NCBI RefSeq assembly: GCF_902506605.1
Contig: NZ_LR733979.1
Span: 703,064-767,063 of the forward strand
DNA from: Sphingomonas sp. AX6
Lineage (GTDB): Bacteria; Pseudomonadota; Alphaproteobacteria; Sphingomonadales; Sphingomonadaceae
Direction: 5' to 3'
DNA length: 64,000 bases
In this document: piece by piece, positions 7,534-15,163 of the stretch
Position numbering within the stretch: position 1 is the stretch's first letter
Layout: every line of letters starts with the position of its first letter
Translations under genes and position numbers: made by a program
Notes under the pieces: model-generated
The model's input: only the letters and a program-made list of their open reading frames with translations
Told to the model about the DNA's origin: nothing
Database searches by the model: none

Positions 7534-9023
7534 ACTGGATCGATCGCGCCATAGGCTATGTTTCGCCCGTGGCGGGCATGCGCCGACAGGCCGCTCGCGC
7601 CCTCCTCGATCGCCGTGCTCCGCCGCAAGGGCGCCGCGGCTTTGGCAGAGGGAAGCGCGCGCCATTCGGCATCAATACCGGCAACCCGGATGATGCGCGC
7701 CCGAAGCAATATGTTTCGCGCGAGCGGATACTGCGGCTGGTCGCGGAAAACCCGTTCGCCCGGAAAGCGCTCAGCGCGTTGTTAAACAGCATTGTCGGCT
7801 GGGGAATCACCGGTGCGCCTGGCGGGTCAAAGGCGCTGCGCACTGCGTTCGCCGAGTGGATTAAGGTTTGCGACTTTCAGGGACGCCGCGATCTCTACGG
7901 GCTGCAAGAGTTGTGGGTCCGCTCGATGTTGCGGGATGGCGAGGTGTTCATCGCCAAACGTTGGCGGAACAATGTCGAAGGCATTCCGCTCCGGCTGCAG
8001 ACCTTCGACAAAGGGATGCTCGCGACGTGGAAGGTCGGCGCGAGCATTGAGCGCGGTATCGAATACGACGGCGACGGCGTGCCTATTGCCTATCATTTTG
8101 CACGGGCGCGCAAGGGAACGCGCTGGGCAACTGACAACACTATTCGCCTGGTTGCCGACGACGTCATTCACCTGTTCCATGACGAGTATGTTGGCCAATC
8201 TGAAGGCGTCAGCATCTTCAACAGCGTGATCAAGCGCCTGGGTGATGTTGAAGAGGGCATCGAAGCCGAGGTGGTGAAGGCCAATATCTCAGCCTGCCTC
8301 GTCGGATTTCGCTACCGCACCCCGACTGACACCGGCGAGGATGAGTCCATCGGTATGCCGGTGGACAACAGCCCGTCGGACCAGCCGCCAGTAGAAGAAC
8401 TGGTGCCGGGCATGGTCGAAACACTTGACCCCGGCGAACAAATCACGTTCTCAAACCCGCCGAAAACTGGTGGAATCGGCGATCTAGCCCGAATTGCGCT
8501 GCTCGCCTCGTCGGCTGGCGTCGGCGTTACCTACGAGCAAATGACGGGTGACCTGTCGAACGTCAATTTCAGTAGTTATCGGGCGGGAGCGCTCGAGTTC
8601 AAGCGGACGGTCGGGCGCCTTCAGTATCTGACACTGATCCCGGTCTGCCTCGATCGCATTTGGGGTTGGTTTCTGAAAGCCGGTATCGATTTCGCTGTGT
8701 TTGCAAATAAGCCGGTGCCGATCAAATGGACGCCGCCGCCGTTCGAATCGATCGACCGCCTTGGCGACGCGGAAGCCGACATTGTCGAGATGCAGGCCGG
8801 TTTGGAAAGCCGGGAAAACCTGCTTTCGTCGCGCGGTTACGATCAAGACGAGATCTTCGAGCAAATTTCGACGGGTATCACGAAGCAGAAGGCCGCGGGG
8901 CTCGCATTCAAGGGCGACCCGTACGAACCCGGCCAAATGGCACAGCCCGATTCCAGCGCGCGCGGCGACGCGGCGCTGGCGATGGAACTGGCCCGAATGA
9001 TCCGCCGCGCCCGAGCAGGCTGA
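7530..9023 (+). CDS. Phage portal protein, lambda gpB family
   Basis: A 497-residue portal protein that forms the dodecameric DNA channel of the head. Typical elements are the N-terminal RRQAARALLDRR basic region, the NPFARKALSALLNSIVGWG helix, VRSMLRDGEVF, the DDVIHLFH segment, and VNFSSYRAGALEFKR, which is diagnostic of the lambda family. The GTG start at 7530 overlaps the upstream stop (GTGA). Length fits the family (about 490-530). Confidence 0.93.
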   Translation: MNWIDRAIGYVSPVAGMRRQAARALLDRRAPPQGRRGFGRGKRAPFGINTGNPDDARPKQYVSRERILRLVAENPFARKALSALLNSIVGWGITGAPGGSKALRTAFAEWIKVCDFQGRRDLYGLQELWVRSMLRDGEVFIAKRWRNNVEGIPLRLQTFDKGMLATWKVGASIERGIEYDGDGVPIAYHFARARKGTRWATDNTIRLVADDVIHLFHDEYVGQSEGVSIFNSVIKRLGDVEEGIEAEVVKANISACLVGFRYRTPTDTGEDESIGMPVDNSPSDQPPVEELVPGMVETLDPGEQITFSNPPKTGGIGDLARIALLASSAGVGVTYEQMTGDLSNVNFSSYRAGALEFKRTVGRLQYLTLIPVCLDRIWGWFLKAGIDFAVFANKPVPIKWTPPPFESIDRLGDAEADIVEMQAGLESRENLLSSRGYDQDEIFEQISTGITKQKAAGLAFKGDPYEPGQMAQPDSSARGDAALAMELARMIRRARAG

Positions 9024-9034
9024 CAGGAGATACC

Positions 9035-11176
9035 ATGAAGGACAAACCGATTTGCCCGCCCGTCGAGGCGGCCGAAGATGCGCGCACGTCGTCGTTGCTG
9101 ACCCCAAACGGCAAAAAGCTGAAGCGTGACAAGCGTCGCCACGAGCCTCCCATCGATGATGCGGCCAGCGGTGTTCTCACTCGTAACGCGCCGCGAGGCG
9201 CGGAAGATGACGGCGAACGCCGCCAGCCGCAGGTCGGCGGTCGAGGCATTCGCGCGCTCACGGTCGTTCCCGAGAGCTACGACGAAAGCGCGCGCACCGT
9301 TGAAGCGGTGCTTTCGGCAGGGACTGCTGTTCGCCGCAACTGGTTCACCGAGGAACTGGAAATTACGGCGGAGGCGATCGACCTCGGCCGCGTCACAGGC
9401 GGCATTTGCCCCCTGCTGGACACCCATAATCAGTACGAACTGAACGCCGTTATCGGCCGGATCATTTCCGTCCGCATCGAAGGCGGTCAGCTGCTGGGCA
9501 CTCTTCAGTTTGCCGACGACGATCGCGGACGTGAGATCGAACAGCGTGTGCTGCGCGGCGAACTTCGCGCCATCTCCATCGGCTACCGGGTCACCAAGTG
9601 GGTGATGACCGAAGTTGACGACAATGATCACGAGACCTGGCGCGCAGTCGCTTGGGAGTTGCTGGAAGCCAGCCTCGTTCCTGTTCCCGCCGATCCGAAC
9701 GCCGTGGTTCGATCCGCACAGGGAAATGCGAATCACGGAGCCACCGAAGAGGAAGATGAAATGAAACGGAACCTTCCGGGCGTCGCGGCTCCGTCCGCGC
9801 CAGCCCTTAGCACCACGACCGCCGCCGCCCCTGCCGTTGAGCAGGCGCGTACCGAACCCGCTGCTCCTGCGCCGTCTCCCGCGCCTGCAGCGCGTTCAGT
9901 AATCCCCGCATCGCGCATTCTGGAGCAGTGCGGACGCACGGCTGATCTTGGCAGTGAGTTTGCTGCCGAGCTGATCCGCGCGAACGAAGAATCGCCATTC
10001 AGCGAAGCTGATTTCCTTGGCCGGATCTCCGAACGCCTGTTGGCGACCCGCGCAAACACGCCGACGGTGAACGTCCGCGCTGGCCCAACCGGCACGGAAA
10101 GCGATGGCTATCGCGCTGCCGTTGCCGCGGCTGTCATTCTCCGCGCATCGCCAGGCCTTCAGCTGCCCGAGACCGAAGTGGAAGCTGCCCGCGAGTTCCG
10201 CGGAATGTCGCTGATGGAATTGTCGCGCGACTATCTGGAGCGCACCGGGATTTCCGCTCGTGGTATGGGTCGGCTCGAACTGGCGGGCGCGGCGCTGGGT
10301 ATGCGCTACGGCGCAATGACCACCAGCGATTTCGCCAATGCGCTGTCGAGCGCGGTATCTCGCCGCCTTCGCGATGCATATGCGGAAGCACCGCAGACGT
10401 TCGGCGCGATCGTTGATCGCACCACGCTTCCGGACTTCAAGGAAACGTCGATCATCGGCTTGGGTGACGCTCCGCAGCTGCGCTTGGTGCAGGAGAACGC
10501 AGAGTTCACCTATGGCGCAATCAGCGACAGCGGTCAGACCTACAAGCTCCAGACCTATGGTCGTATCGTCGCGATCACGCGTCAGGCGATCATTAACGAC
10601 GACAAGCGCTTGTTTGGGCGTATTCCAACCATGTTCGGGCGGCGCGCGCGCGAACTGGAAGGCGATCTCGTCTGGGGCATCCTGCTCAGCAACCCTGTGA
10701 TGGGTGACGGTCAGCCGTTGTTCCATGCCAGCCACGGCAACCTTGCTGCAGTCGGCGGTCCGATTAATGAAGCGACCGTCGGCGCTGGCGAGCAAGCAAT
10801 GCTTACCCAGCGTAACCCCGACGGCACGCTGGCGCCGGTCCGTCCGGAATACCTCATCGTCGGTCCCGCCAAGAAGGTCGAGGCGCAGAAGTTCCTCACC
10901 GCCGTTGTTGCCGCCAAAACAGACGATGTGAACCCGTTCCCGGGAACGCTCCAGCTGATCGTCGAGCCTCGCATCACCGGCAACCAGTGGTTCCTTTCCG
11001 CTGATCCGAATGCGTTCGACACGATCGAGATGGGCCACCTCGATGGGCAGGAAGAACTGTTCATCGAAACGCAGGCCGGTTTCGACGTCGATGGCGTCAA
11101 GACTAAGGCGCGGCTCGATGTGGGCGCCGCACCCATCGATCATCGCGGCTTCTACAAGAACCCCGGCAACAACTGA
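9035..11176 (+). CDS. Prohead protease and major capsid protein fusion
   Basis: One 713-residue frame encodes two head proteins. Residues about 60-225 resemble an HK97-type prohead protease, with His131 in LLDTHN and Ser181 in LRAISIGYRV in the family's catalytic positions. Residues about 243-330 are an Ala/Pro-rich scaffold-like segment. The rest is an HK97-fold major capsid protein (for example SMLMELSRDYL-like region, TFGAIVDRTTLPDFKE, YGRIVAITRQAIINDD, and ARLDVGAAPIDHRGFYKN at the end). The start at 9035 has an AGGAGA ribosome site. A second start within the frame could yield capsid alone. Confidence 0.9.
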   Translation: MKDKPICPPVEAAEDARTSSLLTPNGKKLKRDKRRHEPPIDDAASGVLTRNAPRGAEDDGERRQPQVGGRGIRALTVVPESYDESARTVEAVLSAGTAVRRNWFTEELEITAEAIDLGRVTGGICPLLDTHNQYELNAVIGRIISVRIEGGQLLGTLQFADDDRGREIEQRVLRGELRAISIGYRVTKWVMTEVDDNDHETWRAVAWELLEASLVPVPADPNAVVRSAQGNANHGATEEEDEMKRNLPGVAAPSAPALSTTTAAAPAVEQARTEPAAPAPSPAPAARSVIPASRILEQCGRTADLGSEFAAELIRANEESPFSEADFLGRISERLLATRANTPTVNVRAGPTGTESDGYRAAVAAAVILRASPGLQLPETEVEAAREFRGMSLMELSRDYLERTGISARGMGRLELAGAALGMRYGAMTTSDFANALSSAVSRRLRDAYAEAPQTFGAIVDRTTLPDFKETSIIGLGDAPQLRLVQENAEFTYGAISDSGQTYKLQTYGRIVAITRQAIINDDKRLFGRIPTMFGRRARELEGDLVWGILLSNPVMGDGQPLFHASHGNLAAVGGPINEATVGAGEQAMLTQRNPDGTLAPVRPEYLIVGPAKKVEAQKFLTAVVAAKTDDVNPFPGTLQLIVEPRITGNQWFLSADPNAFDTIEMGHLDGQEELFIETQAGFDVDGVKTKARLDVGAAPIDHRGFYKNPGNN
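9749..9763 (+). promoter_or_regulatory. Internal ribosome binding site and ATG for separate capsid product
   Basis: GAGGAAG at 9749-9755 is followed five bases later by an in-frame ATG at 9761 (Met243, MKRNLPGVAAP), exactly at the boundary between protease and scaffold/capsid portions. This would give a 471-residue scaffold-capsid protein from the same frame, similar in principle to lambda C/Nu3. Confidence 0.5.
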
Positions 11177-11187
11177 TCTGCCGAACA

Positions 11188-11209
11188 GGCGGGGCCTTAG
11201 GGCCCTGCC
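11188..11209 (+). other. Stem-loop after the capsid gene
   Basis: GGCGGGGCC and GGCCCTGCC pair over nine bases (one G-T) around a TTAG loop, 12 bases past the capsid stop. No T-run follows, so it is more likely an mRNA-stability or attenuation hairpin that favours capsid expression than a full terminator. Confidence 0.45.
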
Positions 11210-11242
11210 CGCATCGCCAGCGCATTCGGCGGGAGAACCACC

Positions 11243-11527
11243 ATGAAAGAAGTGACACTCAAGAGCTTCGCCGTGATTCGCGGCGCGGTTCGCTATGCGT
11301 CGGAGGGGCCGATCACGGTCACTGAAGACGAGGCCAAGCGCTTGAAAGACGCCGACCAACTCGCGGACGACGACGATGATGACGACGGCGACGATCTCAC
11401 CGGACTCAAGCTCGTCGACCTGAAGAAGGTCGCAGAGGACGAGGGCGTGGATCTCGGAGAGGCCACGACCAAAGCAGCAATCGCGGACCTGATCCGCGCC
11501 CATCGCGCCACCGCGCCGGGCGAATAA
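11243..11527 (+). CDS. Small acidic head-region protein with HeH/SAP-like C-terminus
   Basis: A 94-residue protein with a beta-rich N-terminus (KEVTLKSFAVIRGAVRY), a run of Asp residues at about 42-52, and a C-terminal helix-extension-helix segment (LKLVDLKKVAEDEGVDLG, then KAAIADLIRAHRA) resembling HeH/LEM or Rho-N modules. Such proteins are common between capsid and decoration genes; their role is unknown, possibly head assembly or DNA contact. A GGGAGA ribosome site precedes the ATG. Confidence 0.65.
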   Translation: MKEVTLKSFAVIRGAVRYASEGPITVTEDEAKRLKDADQLADDDDDDDGDDLTGLKLVDLKKVAEDEGVDLGEATTKAAIADLIRAHRATAPGE

Positions 11528-11539
11528 GGAGTCACCCCC

Positions 11540-11869
11540 ATGAAGAACTTCGTACAGCAGGGTAACAATCTCACCCTAACTGCACCGCGCGATTTGCTCA
11601 GCGGTGTTGCCTTCCTTGTCGGCGCAATCTTCGCAGTCGCTTCGACGACCGTGAAAAGCGGCGAACCTGTAGCTGGTGTCACGGAAGGCGTTTTCGATCT
11701 GCCGAAGGCCGCAGGCGCAGTGACCGCAGGGCAGAAGCTGTATTGGGACAATACGGCGTTCAACGTGACCACGACTGCGACGAACAACACGCTGATTGGC
11801 GCTGCCATACAAGCTGCGGCGTCCGGTGATGCCACCGTCCGCGTCAAGCTGACCGGTCAGATCGTCTAG
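11540..11869 (+). CDS. DUF2190 family capsid decoration-like protein
   Basis: A protein of 109 residues beginning MKNFVQQGNNLTLTAP with VLVGAIFAVA-like and AGAVTAGQKLYWDN segments that identify DUF2190. Members fold like trimeric head decoration proteins and sit beside capsid genes. An AAGGAG ribosome site lies before the ATG. Probably stabilises the expanded capsid. Confidence 0.8.
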   Translation: MKNFVQQGNNLTLTAPRDLLSGVAFLVGAIFAVASTTVKSGEPVAGVTEGVFDLPKAAGAVTAGQKLYWDNTAFNVTTTATNNTLIGAAIQAAASGDATVRVKLTGQIV

Positions 11870-11871
11870 CG

Positions 11872-12192
11872 ATGGACCCGTTCGCCATGGCACTCGACGC
11901 GCAGTACCTCGCGCCGGGGTCCATGGCGGCCGCGTATCACCCGCACGGGGGCGATCCCTTGCCCGACCCCGTGCGGGTGATCAGGTCGCAGGAAGATCAG
12001 GAGATCGGATTTGGGCAGTCCGATGTGGTGGCTCGCGCCGACACTTTTCTGATCCGCCGATCGGATCGCGCCGAGCCAATGGACGGCGACGTGATCGTCA
12101 TCGCGGAAGGGTCATTCCGGCTGGTTGGCGAACCGCGCACCGATGTCGAAGGGCTGGAGTGGACGTGCCCCGCCGAGCAATTTGAGCCGTGA
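11872..12192 (+). CDS. Head-tail joining protein
   Basis: A 106-residue protein with the pattern of lambda gpFII-like head-tail joining proteins (RADTFLIRRSDRAEPMDGD, then RLVGEPRTD.EGLEWTC). It would bind at the portal vertex to make the tail attachment site. It starts two bases after the preceding stop, and its end overlaps the next gene (GTGA). Confidence 0.65.
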   Translation: MDPFAMALDAQYLAPGSMAAAYHPHGGDPLPDPVRVIRSQEDQEIGFGQSDVVARADTFLIRRSDRAEPMDGDVIVIAEGSFRLVGEPRTDVEGLEWTCPAEQFEP

Positions 12193-12842
12193 AGATCAGC
12201 GTCGATCTGCCGGGGTTGCGGCAGATCATGCAGGACGTCGAAGGGGATATCTCGACCGCCGCAACGGAGGCGATGCGCGGGACCAGCCGCAAGGCGCTGC
12301 TGGAGCTTCGTCGACAGGTCACCGGTGCGGGACTATCCCAGCGCCTGGCGAACACCTGGCGCGACCGGGTCTATCCCGAACGGCGCCGCAGCATGACGCC
12401 GACCGGCTATATCTGGTCGAACGCGCCCGATATCATCGACGGCTATGCCCGCGGCGCCACGATCATGCCGCTCGCTGGCAAGCGCTTCCTCGCTATTCCG
12501 ACGAAGAGCGTGCCGATGGCGCGTCGCCAGACCGGGCGGTCGAAGCGGGTGCCCATGTCGCCAGCCGAGGTGGAGCACGCATTCAACCAGGACCTGTTTT
12601 ACAAGCGCGGCCGCGCCGGGCAAGTGCTCGCCTTTCTGAATGCCGTTCGCAGCAAGAACCGCCGCACCGTGCGCGCCGCCACCAAAGGCAGAGCGCGCCA
12701 GGGCCGCACCGCTGAACCGATCCTGATGTTCGTGCTCGTGCCCAGCGTGAAAGTGCCCCGGTTGTTCGATCTGGACGCCACCGCCCGCCGCTGGGCCGAC
12801 AATTACGCTGCAGAGTTCGAGCGGCGGCTGGAGGGGCGATGA
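12189..12842 (+). CDS. Minor tail/tail completion protein (DUF6441-like)
   Basis: A basic protein of 217 residues with an N-terminal helix, GYIWSNAPDIIDGYARGATI and RFLAIPTKSVP segments, and a C-terminal VPRLFDLDATARRWAD. It resembles DUF6441 and holds the place of lambda gpZ, which completes the tail end joined to the head. GTG start overlapping the upstream stop; ATGA overlap with the next gene. Confidence 0.65.
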   Translation: MKISVDLPGLRQIMQDVEGDISTAATEAMRGTSRKALLELRRQVTGAGLSQRLANTWRDRVYPERRRSMTPTGYIWSNAPDIIDGYARGATIMPLAGKRFLAIPTKSVPMARRQTGRSKRVPMSPAEVEHAFNQDLFYKRGRAGQVLAFLNAVRSKNRRTVRAATKGRARQGRTAEPILMFVLVPSVKVPRLFDLDATARRWADNYAAEFERRLEGR

Positions 12843-13291
12843 GCAAGCAGACCGCCGTCCTCGCCGCGCTACATCGTCGCATCAGCGATGCCCTGTTCGG
12901 CATCCAGGTGGATTTCGTTGGGATCGATGGCAGTGAAGCGGCGCCGCGGCGGGCAAAAGCCGAGGGCGGACGGATCCTGATTTCACGCGGGGAGCCCGGC
13001 GACCCCGAAATCGATCTGTGCCCACCGACCTATCGCTACTCCCACACCATCCCGGTCGCTTTCATCAAATTCGGACAGCCGAAGCCGGTCGGAGAAAGCC
13101 TGCTCGATGACGATCTGGCCGTTCTAGCCACCGCCATCTGTTCCGATCCGACGCTTGGTGGCCTGTGCGACTGGTGTGAAGTCACTGCGCCTTTCGTCGA
13201 GACCGAAGCGAACGAGCAAGGTGCGATAATCGGCCAGAGCGCCGAGTTCACGGTGATCGCGTCCTACGCCACGTCCAACCCCCTGATCTGA
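12839..13291 (+). CDS. Probable tail terminator protein (lambda gpU position)
   Basis: A 150-residue protein with an N-terminal helix (QTAVLAALHRRISDALFG) and a C-terminal beta region ending in QSAEFTVIASYATSNPLI. Homologues are sometimes labelled acyl-CoA transferase in annotations, which is not supported here. Its place between the gpZ-like gene and the tail tube gene, and the size, fit a tail terminator that sets tail length with the tape measure. Confidence 0.55.
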   Translation: MSKQTAVLAALHRRISDALFGIQVDFVGIDGSEAAPRRAKAEGGRILISRGEPGDPEIDLCPPTYRYSHTIPVAFIKFGQPKPVGESLLDDDLAVLATAICSDPTLGGLCDWCEVTAPFVETEANEQGAIIGQSAEFTVIASYATSNPLI

Positions 13292-13312
13292 ATTCGTCCA
13301 AAGGAGACTGTC

Positions 13313-14269
13313 ATGGCCATTCTGCCATCGAAGCGCGCGCGCGGTGCGAATGCGCGGCTGCATGTCGGGTTCGAAAGTGCCTATGGCGCCCCGCCCGCCA
13401 GCGGATATCGCCGTTTGCCCTTCGTTTCTCACCAGCTGGGCGCGACGCAAGGCTGGATCGAAAGCGATCTGCTCGGACAGGGCCGCGCGCCCTTCGATCC
13501 GACGCGCGACGTCGTCGTGAATGACGGCAACCTGGTGGTGCCGGTCGATACACGGGCCATCGGCTTCTGGTTGCGCCTCCTGCTCGGCGCACCGGCGACG
13601 ACCGGATCGGGCGGCACGTTCACCCATGTCTTCACCAGCGGCGCAGCAACGCTGCCGTCGGCATCGGCGGAGGTCGCGTTGCCGGAAGTGCCGCAGTTCA
13701 CGACTAACTACGGCCTGCGCGCAAACACCATCCAGATCGGTATGCAGCGCAGCGGGCTGCTGAACGCCACGCTGGCAATGATCGGCAAGGGCGAGACCAA
13801 CCCGATCGAGGCGTCGTCGGCGGGTACGCTGGTCGAATATGAGCAAATCGAGCGGTTCGCACAGGCGAGCGGGTCGATCGCGGAAGGTGTCGACACGCTG
13901 GGCGGCATCGCCAGCGCGCAGTTCACCTATTCGAACGGGCTCGACAAAGTCGAAACGATCCAGCCTGATGGCGAGATCGAGGACGTGGATCCGGGTATGC
14001 CGTCGTTCACTGGTTCGCTGGTACTGCGCAACCTGACTGGTGCGCTGCAGGATTCCAGCCGCGACGGAACACCCCGCGCGATCGATTTCGGATGGGTGCG
14101 CGGACCTCACTCGCTGAAATTCTCCGCCCCGCGCGTGTTTCTGCCTCGTGTGAAGCTGCCGGTCGAAGGGCCTGCCGGCCTTCAGCAGACTGTGGAATTC
14201 GTGGCTTCGTCGGATGAGGGCGTCGTGATGACCGCCACCCTGATCAACGACGTGGAGTCCTACGCATGA
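13313..14269 (+). CDS. Major tail tube protein
   Basis: A 318-residue protein whose repeated subunits should form the tail tube. It starts MAILPSKRARGANARLHVGFE and contains FWLRLLLGAPATTGSGGTFTHVF and an EVPQFTTNYGLRANTIQIGMQRSG segment typical of tail tube proteins in sphingomonad and rhizobial phages. An AAGGAGA ribosome site precedes the ATG. Four-base overlap (ATGA) with the next tiny gene. Confidence 0.8.
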   Translation: MAILPSKRARGANARLHVGFESAYGAPPASGYRRLPFVSHQLGATQGWIESDLLGQGRAPFDPTRDVVVNDGNLVVPVDTRAIGFWLRLLLGAPATTGSGGTFTHVFTSGAATLPSASAEVALPEVPQFTTNYGLRANTIQIGMQRSGLLNATLAMIGKGETNPIEASSAGTLVEYEQIERFAQASGSIAEGVDTLGGIASAQFTYSNGLDKVETIQPDGEIEDVDPGMPSFTGSLVLRNLTGALQDSSRDGTPRAIDFGWVRGPHSLKFSAPRVFLPRVKLPVEGPAGLQQTVEFVASSDEGVVMTATLINDVESYA

Positions 14270-14418
14270 CCGCGAAGTCCAAAGAGCCGGTGACGGATTC
14301 CGCTTCGGTGATCGCCGCCGAGAAACCCCGCCCGGCCCCAAAGCTCAAGGTCAAGGACGGCTCCTACGTCATCGAGAATGGCGATTTCGTCCACCTCGAC
14401 AAGAGCGGCGCGCGATAA
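14266..14418 (+). CDS. 50-residue tail-region protein
   Basis: A short frame with ATG overlapping the tail tube stop (ATGA) and TAA sharing a base with the next ATG (TAATG). The product is lysine- and proline-rich at its N-terminus and ends KDGSYVIENGDFVHLDKSGAR. The tight coupling on both sides and protein-like composition make it a real gene. Function unknown; possibly a tail assembly accessory. Confidence 0.65.
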   Translation: MTAKSKEPVTDSASVIAAEKPRPAPKLKVKDGSYVIENGDFVHLDKSGAR

Positions 14419-14975
14419 TGGGCTTTGTCGTGTCCAAACCGCAGGCGGGACCGACATGGCTGCCTGTCGTGGGCGGGGAGGTTCTGTTTGCCCCGATAGA
14501 CCGAACCCTGGTGCGCCGTGCGCGCCGAAAGGCGCTCGAGCAACTTGGACGGGATGTGCATGGCCCGAGCGCCGAGGGTGAGACCGACGACTTCGTGATC
14601 CAGATGGAAGATCTGGGAGATGCGCTCAGTTGTGCGATGATCCTTGAGGGCGCGCAAGACTGGAAGGGCGCGATGGAGGAGGTAGATGGCACGTTCGTGC
14701 CACTCACCTTCAGCCGCGAAGCGCTGGCCGACATGCTGGCCGATCCTGTGTACTTCGACGCGCTCGATGCAGCCTACGTGATGCCCTACGTCCGTCGGGA
14801 ACGGGAAAAAAACGTCTCCGCCGCCTCGCCGAATGGGAGTGGGGCGGCGGCGATCGGGGCGAAAGGTACTGCCAGCACAGCTGCAACGCCGAAACCGAAG
14901 GCCGCTGCGAAGCGTGCCCGTACCGCGAGCACCAGCTTGAAACGGTCGAAGCCGAAGGTGTCTGGGACGTCCTGA
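14418..14975 (+). CDS. Tail assembly chaperone (gpG-like)
   Basis: A 185-residue protein in the lambda G position, directly before the tape measure. Residues 1-130 form a compact acidic helical domain (for example DDFVIQMEDLGDALSCAMI). After residue about 131 the zero frame runs into Ala/Lys/Thr-rich low-complexity sequence, consistent with a frame that is out of use. A slippery A-AAA-AAC at 14807-14813 lies precisely at that boundary, suggesting that a share of ribosomes shift to -1. Confidence 0.75.
   Translation: MGFVVSKPQAGPTWLPVVGGEVLFAPIDRTLVRRARRKALEQLGRDVHGPSAEGETDDFVIQMEDLGDALSCAMILEGAQDWKGAMEEVDGTFVPLTFSREALADMLADPVYFDALDAAYVMPYVRREREKNVSAASPNGSGAAAIGAKGTASTAATPKPKAAAKRARTASTSLKRSKPKVSGTS
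14807..14813 (+). promoter_or_regulatory. Slippery heptamer A AAA AAC for -1 frameshifting
   Basis: Zero-frame codons are GAA-AAA-AAC. A run of seven A follows GGG. The site sits where the zero frame loses protein-like character and the -1 frame gains it. This mirrors the lambda G/G-T arrangement. Confidence 0.65.
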
Positions 14976-15163
14976 CCCGTTGCGACCGCCAGCTGAGGGT
15001 TGGGGGCATGGGCGCGCCGTTTGCACTCGATTTTCAGGCGGTGATGACGATCGGCGAGGCGCTGGGCGTTGATGCCGAGATGTTGGCGGACGTTCTGCCA
15101 GCCGCAGAGATGGCGATCGTCTCTCAATATGCCGGCGACCATGACGGAGGGGGTGACGCATGA
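14813..15163 (+). CDS. -1 frame extension of tail chaperone (gpT-like, DUF1799-like)
   Basis: Read in the -1 frame from the slippery site, this stretch encodes 116 residues ending at TGA 15161-15163, giving a fusion of about 248 residues. It contains a Cys cluster (C-x3-C-x8-C-x2-C) and RCDRQLRVGGMGAPFALDF, resembling DUF1799 tail proteins with their QWRVGMGG..GLD motif. There is no upstream ATG in this frame near its start, so frameshift expression fits best. The stop overlaps the tape measure ATG (ATGA). Confidence 0.65.
   Translation, partial: RLRRLAEWEWGGGDRGERYCQHSCNAETEGRCEACPYREHQLETVEAEGVWDVLTRCDRQLRVGGMGAPFALDFQAVMTIGEALGVDAEMLADVLPAAEMAIVSQYAGDHDGGGDA

Noticed and set aside
12125-12715. 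Long alternative frame overlapping the DUF6441-like gene
   Set aside because: Arg/Ala/Gly-rich shadow of the real gene typical of high-GC DNA; no coherent domain.
12839-13291. Acyl-CoA transferase label for the tail terminator-position protein
   Set aside because: No CoA-transferase motif; such labels are carried over in phage annotations.
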